Positions 43,873-45,841 of a DNA stretch of 45,841 bases are shown piece by piece. The stretch is taken from positions 5,681,031-5,726,871 of the forward strand of contig CP070678.1 of assembly GCA_020352515.1 (NCBI GenBank), in the 5' to 3' direction. The notes beneath the pieces were generated by a model. It saw nothing but the letters and a program-made list of their open reading frames with translations. It was not told where the DNA came from and made no database searches. The first letter of the stretch is position 1. Every line of letters begins with the position of its first letter. The stretch comes from Phycisphaerales bacterium (GTDB taxonomy: Bacteria > Planctomycetota > Phycisphaerae > Sedimentisphaerales > Anaerobacaceae). Position numbers and translations under genes: made by a program.

Positions 43873-44718
43873 CTAAAATCTGAAGACCAGACTCGCCGCA
43901 ACCGCCTCGGCGTCAGAGGTGTGCTGGTACTCGATGTTGAAAGAGCTGCCGCCGCCCAGATCCAACTGCGCCCCGATATAACCGCCGAAGAAAGAACGCT
44001 CGTCGATGTCCCACGAGTATATCGAAGTCAGAACACCACCGCCGTCAACGCTGCTGAACTCGTCATCCAGGCTGCCGTTTATGAAATGGAAGAACGGACC
44101 GCCGTATACCCAGAAACCATCCACCACCCTCAAAGTCGGGCCTATGGCGAATTGTATCTCGGCGATGTCCATATCGACGGAGTCCGAAGAGACCCAGTCA
44201 TCGGCCGCCAGCCTGCCCCTGAACTCGGCGCCGCTCGCCTGAAGAAGCGCGCCTATCTTAAGGTTCCTGTCCTCGTAAAACGTCGCCCTCAATCCGCCGC
44301 CAAGGGCGAACTCGCAGCCCTCGTCGAATTTCTCGCCGTCTTCCCAGATCGAGTCGCCGAACCTCGCGTCAGAGCCCCCTATGCGAAAGAAAACCTCCAG
44401 GTTGTCGGCCATGCCCAAGCCGAAATTCGCGTAAACCTTGTTCATCTTGAGGTTCTTTATTGTCAGCGAGTCGGCCTTGCCCCAGTCCCAGAGAAGCCCG
44501 TCAACGTAGTCCTCCCACTCGCCCTCGTTCAGCTTAATATCCATCTCGCCGCTGGAGTAGTCGCCCCCAAAGCTCCATTGCCCCGCCCTCAGCCCGGCGG
44601 CCGGAGGCCCCATAGGGTCAAGCGCAAATGCAGCCGAGCCGCACAAGAAAACCGCAATTGCAACGCCACCGCAGAATCTCAATTGTCCGACTTGTGATGT
44701 AATGGTTGTCTTTTTCAT
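43873..44718 (-). CDS. Outer-membrane beta-barrel protein
   Basis: This is a 281-residue exported protein. MKKTTITSQVGQLRF and a hydrophobic stretch ending GSAAFA-LD form the signal peptide. The start at 44718 is preceded by GGAAAGG; an in-frame ATG at 44823 would add 35 residues that look like leader. The mature part alternates polar and aromatic or hydrophobic residues in many short strands (VYANFGLGMADNLEVFFRIG, FWVYGGPFFHFING, FFGGYIGAQLDLGGG) and ends in SLVFRF, the terminal Phe recognised by the BAM machinery. No known porin family was recognised. Confidence 0.75.
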   Translation of the reverse strand: MKKTTITSQVGQLRFCGGVAIAVFLCGSAAFALDPMGPPAAGLRAGQWSFGGDYSSGEMDIKLNEGEWEDYVDGLLWDWGKADSLTIKNLKMNKVYANFGLGMADNLEVFFRIGGSDARFGDSIWEDGEKFDEGCEFALGGGLRATFYEDRNLKIGALLQASGAEFRGRLAADDWVSSDSVDMDIAEIQFAIGPTLRVVDGFWVYGGPFFHFINGSLDDEFSSVDGGGVLTSIYSWDIDERSFFGGYIGAQLDLGGGSSFNIEYQHTSDAEAVAASLVFRF

Positions 44719-44884
44719 GGCATATCCTTTCCTTGCAAGAGCGCTATCCCCCACCTCAACGCACATTAGCACCGGCTTGTGTCCGATTAGCTCTGTTGTT
44801 GTGCCTCTGTAGTAACAAGGCAAATCGGCCGGAAGGCGTAACGCGATATTTCAACACTTTTTTGCGAAAGCCTGGCCGCCCCGC

Positions 44885-44939
44885 GCCCGGGCGGCCCGCA
44901 CACGACGCAATTAGGGGAATTTTTCTTGTCCGCCCGGGC
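44885..44939. repeat. Long-arm inverted repeat in the divergent gap
   Basis: GCCCGGGCGG (44885-44894) and CCGCCCGGGC (44930-44939) are perfect 10-base arms around 35 bases. They lie in the gap between the barrel and beta-helix genes, just upstream of the beta-helix promoters. This could be a paired regulator site or a strong RNA hairpin. Confidence 0.5.
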
Positions 44940-44944
44940 TTATG

Positions 44945-45009
44945 TTGTTCGATTCGCCCGCCGCACTATAATGGAAGTCATTGACAATGCTGTTGGCGTA
45001 ACGAATGAT
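44945..45009 (+). promoter_or_regulatory. Two overlapping-candidate promoters for the beta-helix gene
   Basis: P1: TTGTTC (44945-44950), 16 bases, perfect TATAAT (44967-44972). P2: perfect TTGACA (44981-44986), 17 bases, AATGAT (45004-45009). Either would give a leader of 28 to 65 bases before the ATG at 45044. Confidence 0.42.
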
Positions 45010-45043
45010 TTCCTGGTGAATCGAAAACACACGGAGGCCTGTT

Positions 45044-45841
45044 ATGAAAACCACCGTTCGTCTCTCAATACTCCTCACAGCTTCGCTCCTCGGCCCGGCC
45101 TGCTCCTTGTCGGCCTCTGAAATCGTACGGGATTTGTCCCCGCGGCCCGACGAGCGGCAGTTGCCCACAGCCATGCACTCGGCTATGACCGAGCTGCCCG
45201 TAATTACCGTCGGAGCTCAAGATGCGGACGTGGTCGGAAGTGACAACCGCGCCCTGCAGGCGGCGGTCGACTATATCGCAAATCTCGGCCGCGGAGTTGT
45301 CGAAATCAGAGAGGGCGAGTACCTCATGCACGACTCGCTTCACCTGCGTTCCCACGTCACGGTTCGCGGAACAAAGGGCAAAACAATCCTCCGCAAAGCC
45401 GACAGTGTGGTCTCGGCTCTGGCGCTCGACGGCGATTTCGGCGAGCAGCAGGTTACGGTCAAGAGCCCGGCGGGCTTCGAGGTCGGATACGGCGTGGCCG
45501 TCTGGGACGACAGGGCCGGTGGATTCCATACGACCGTCGCGCGAATAACCGGCCGCAACAAGAACACCTTCTCAATCGACAAGCCGCTTATGGCCGACTG
45601 CATGGCGGGCAACAACGCAAAAGCCGCAACGGTCTTCCCCGTCATCAGCGCCCACGACACGCAGGGCGTGCGAATCGAGAACGTCACCATCGACGGTAAT
45701 AAGGGCGCCAATGCTCACCTCAACGGCTGCCGCGGAGCGGGCATATTTCTCTACCGCGCCTTCGGTACCGTCATCACGGACTGCACCGTCAGAAACTACA
45801 ACGGCGACGGCATCAGCTTCCAGCAGTCCAACGATGTCACC
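45044..45841 (+). CDS. Secreted right-handed beta-helix protein (3' end missing)
   Basis: The ATG at 45044 has GGAGG 6 bases upstream and the frame runs open to the right edge, giving 266 codons. A signal peptide (KTTVRLSILLTASLLGPACSLSA) is followed by DNRALQAAVDYIANLGRGVVEIREGEYLM, the start typical of pectate-lyase-superfamily beta-helices. Stacked repeats follow, such as GVRIENVTIDGNKG, GAGIFLYRAFG and VITDCTVRNYNGDGISF. It probably binds or cleaves polysaccharide outside the cell. Catalytic residues cannot be judged from the visible part. Confidence 0.85.
   Translation, partial: MKTTVRLSILLTASLLGPACSLSASEIVRDLSPRPDERQLPTAMHSAMTELPVITVGAQDADVVGSDNRALQAAVDYIANLGRGVVEIREGEYLMHDSLHLRSHVTVRGTKGKTILRKADSVVSALALDGDFGEQQVTVKSPAGFEVGYGVAVWDDRAGGFHTTVARITGRNKNTFSIDKPLMADCMAGNNAKAATVFPVISAHDTQGVRIENVTIDGNKGANAHLNGCRGAGIFLYRAFGTVITDCTVRNYNGDGISFQQSNDVT

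Noticed and set aside
1..45841. tRNA, rRNA, CRISPR, transposon or prophage features
   Set aside because: No cloverleaf with a plausible T-loop, no regularly spaced repeats, and no transposase, integrase or phage structural motifs were found by eye.

Overview
The window is GC-rich, densely coded bacterial DNA, most likely from an anaerobic or microaerophilic Gram-negative of the Planctomycetota (Phycisphaerae-like) or a close PVC relative. This assignment is an inference. It rests on the lipid A genes lpxD and lpxI, a pseudopilin with a His/Asp-Gly C-terminal motif, FG-GAP and parallel beta-helix secreted proteins, many glycoside hydrolases, and an oxygen-defence operon of the kind seen in anaerobes. 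No rRNA, tRNA, CRISPR array, insertion sequence or integrase was seen.

Layout. (1) 1-4.2 kb: the 3' part of a secreted glycosidase fused to a heparin-lyase-like domain, then an exported FG-GAP beta-propeller protein. (2) 4.2-11.2 kb, plus strand: mnmA, a family 9 glycosyltransferase, lpxD, lpxI, a double-domain LPS-kinase-like protein and glf. (3) 11.3-23.7 kb, minus strand: a surface-polysaccharide locus. In transcription order it holds rmlA-C-D-B, two GT-A type glycosyltransferases, a DUF268 methyltransferase, an O-carbamoyltransferase with SxtJ- and SxtK-like (DUF5989) partners, a GT-C membrane glycosyltransferase, a CgeB-like glycosyltransferase and a GT2. A 5' remnant of a second carbamoyltransferase lies inside it. 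(4) 23.9-32.4 kb: a sugar-use locus. An SDR and a zinc dehydrogenase face away from a GH38 mannosidase, a UroD-family protein and a sodium:solute symporter. (5) 32.4-35.2 kb: tpx (apparently with two starts), a flavodiiron protein and a rubrerythrin-like protein. (6) 35.4-38.3 kb: a GH123-type hydrolase and a pseudopilin. (7) 38.4-42.8 kb: lexA, DUF72 and a short DnaE-type polymerase, probably an SOS mutagenesis cassette. (8) 42.9-45.8 kb: a sugar isomerase, an outer-membrane barrel and the start of a beta-helix protein.

Regions 2 and 3 together would build lipid A and a rhamnose-, galactofuranose- and carbamoyl-containing surface glycan. Regions 1, 4, 6 and 8 serve polysaccharide breakdown and uptake. 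Region 5 handles peroxide and oxygen. Region 7 is the most unusual unit: lexA carries a perfect 18-bp palindrome inside its promoter and is followed by DUF72 and a DnaE whose PHP metal site is lost, with no imuA or imuB beside it.
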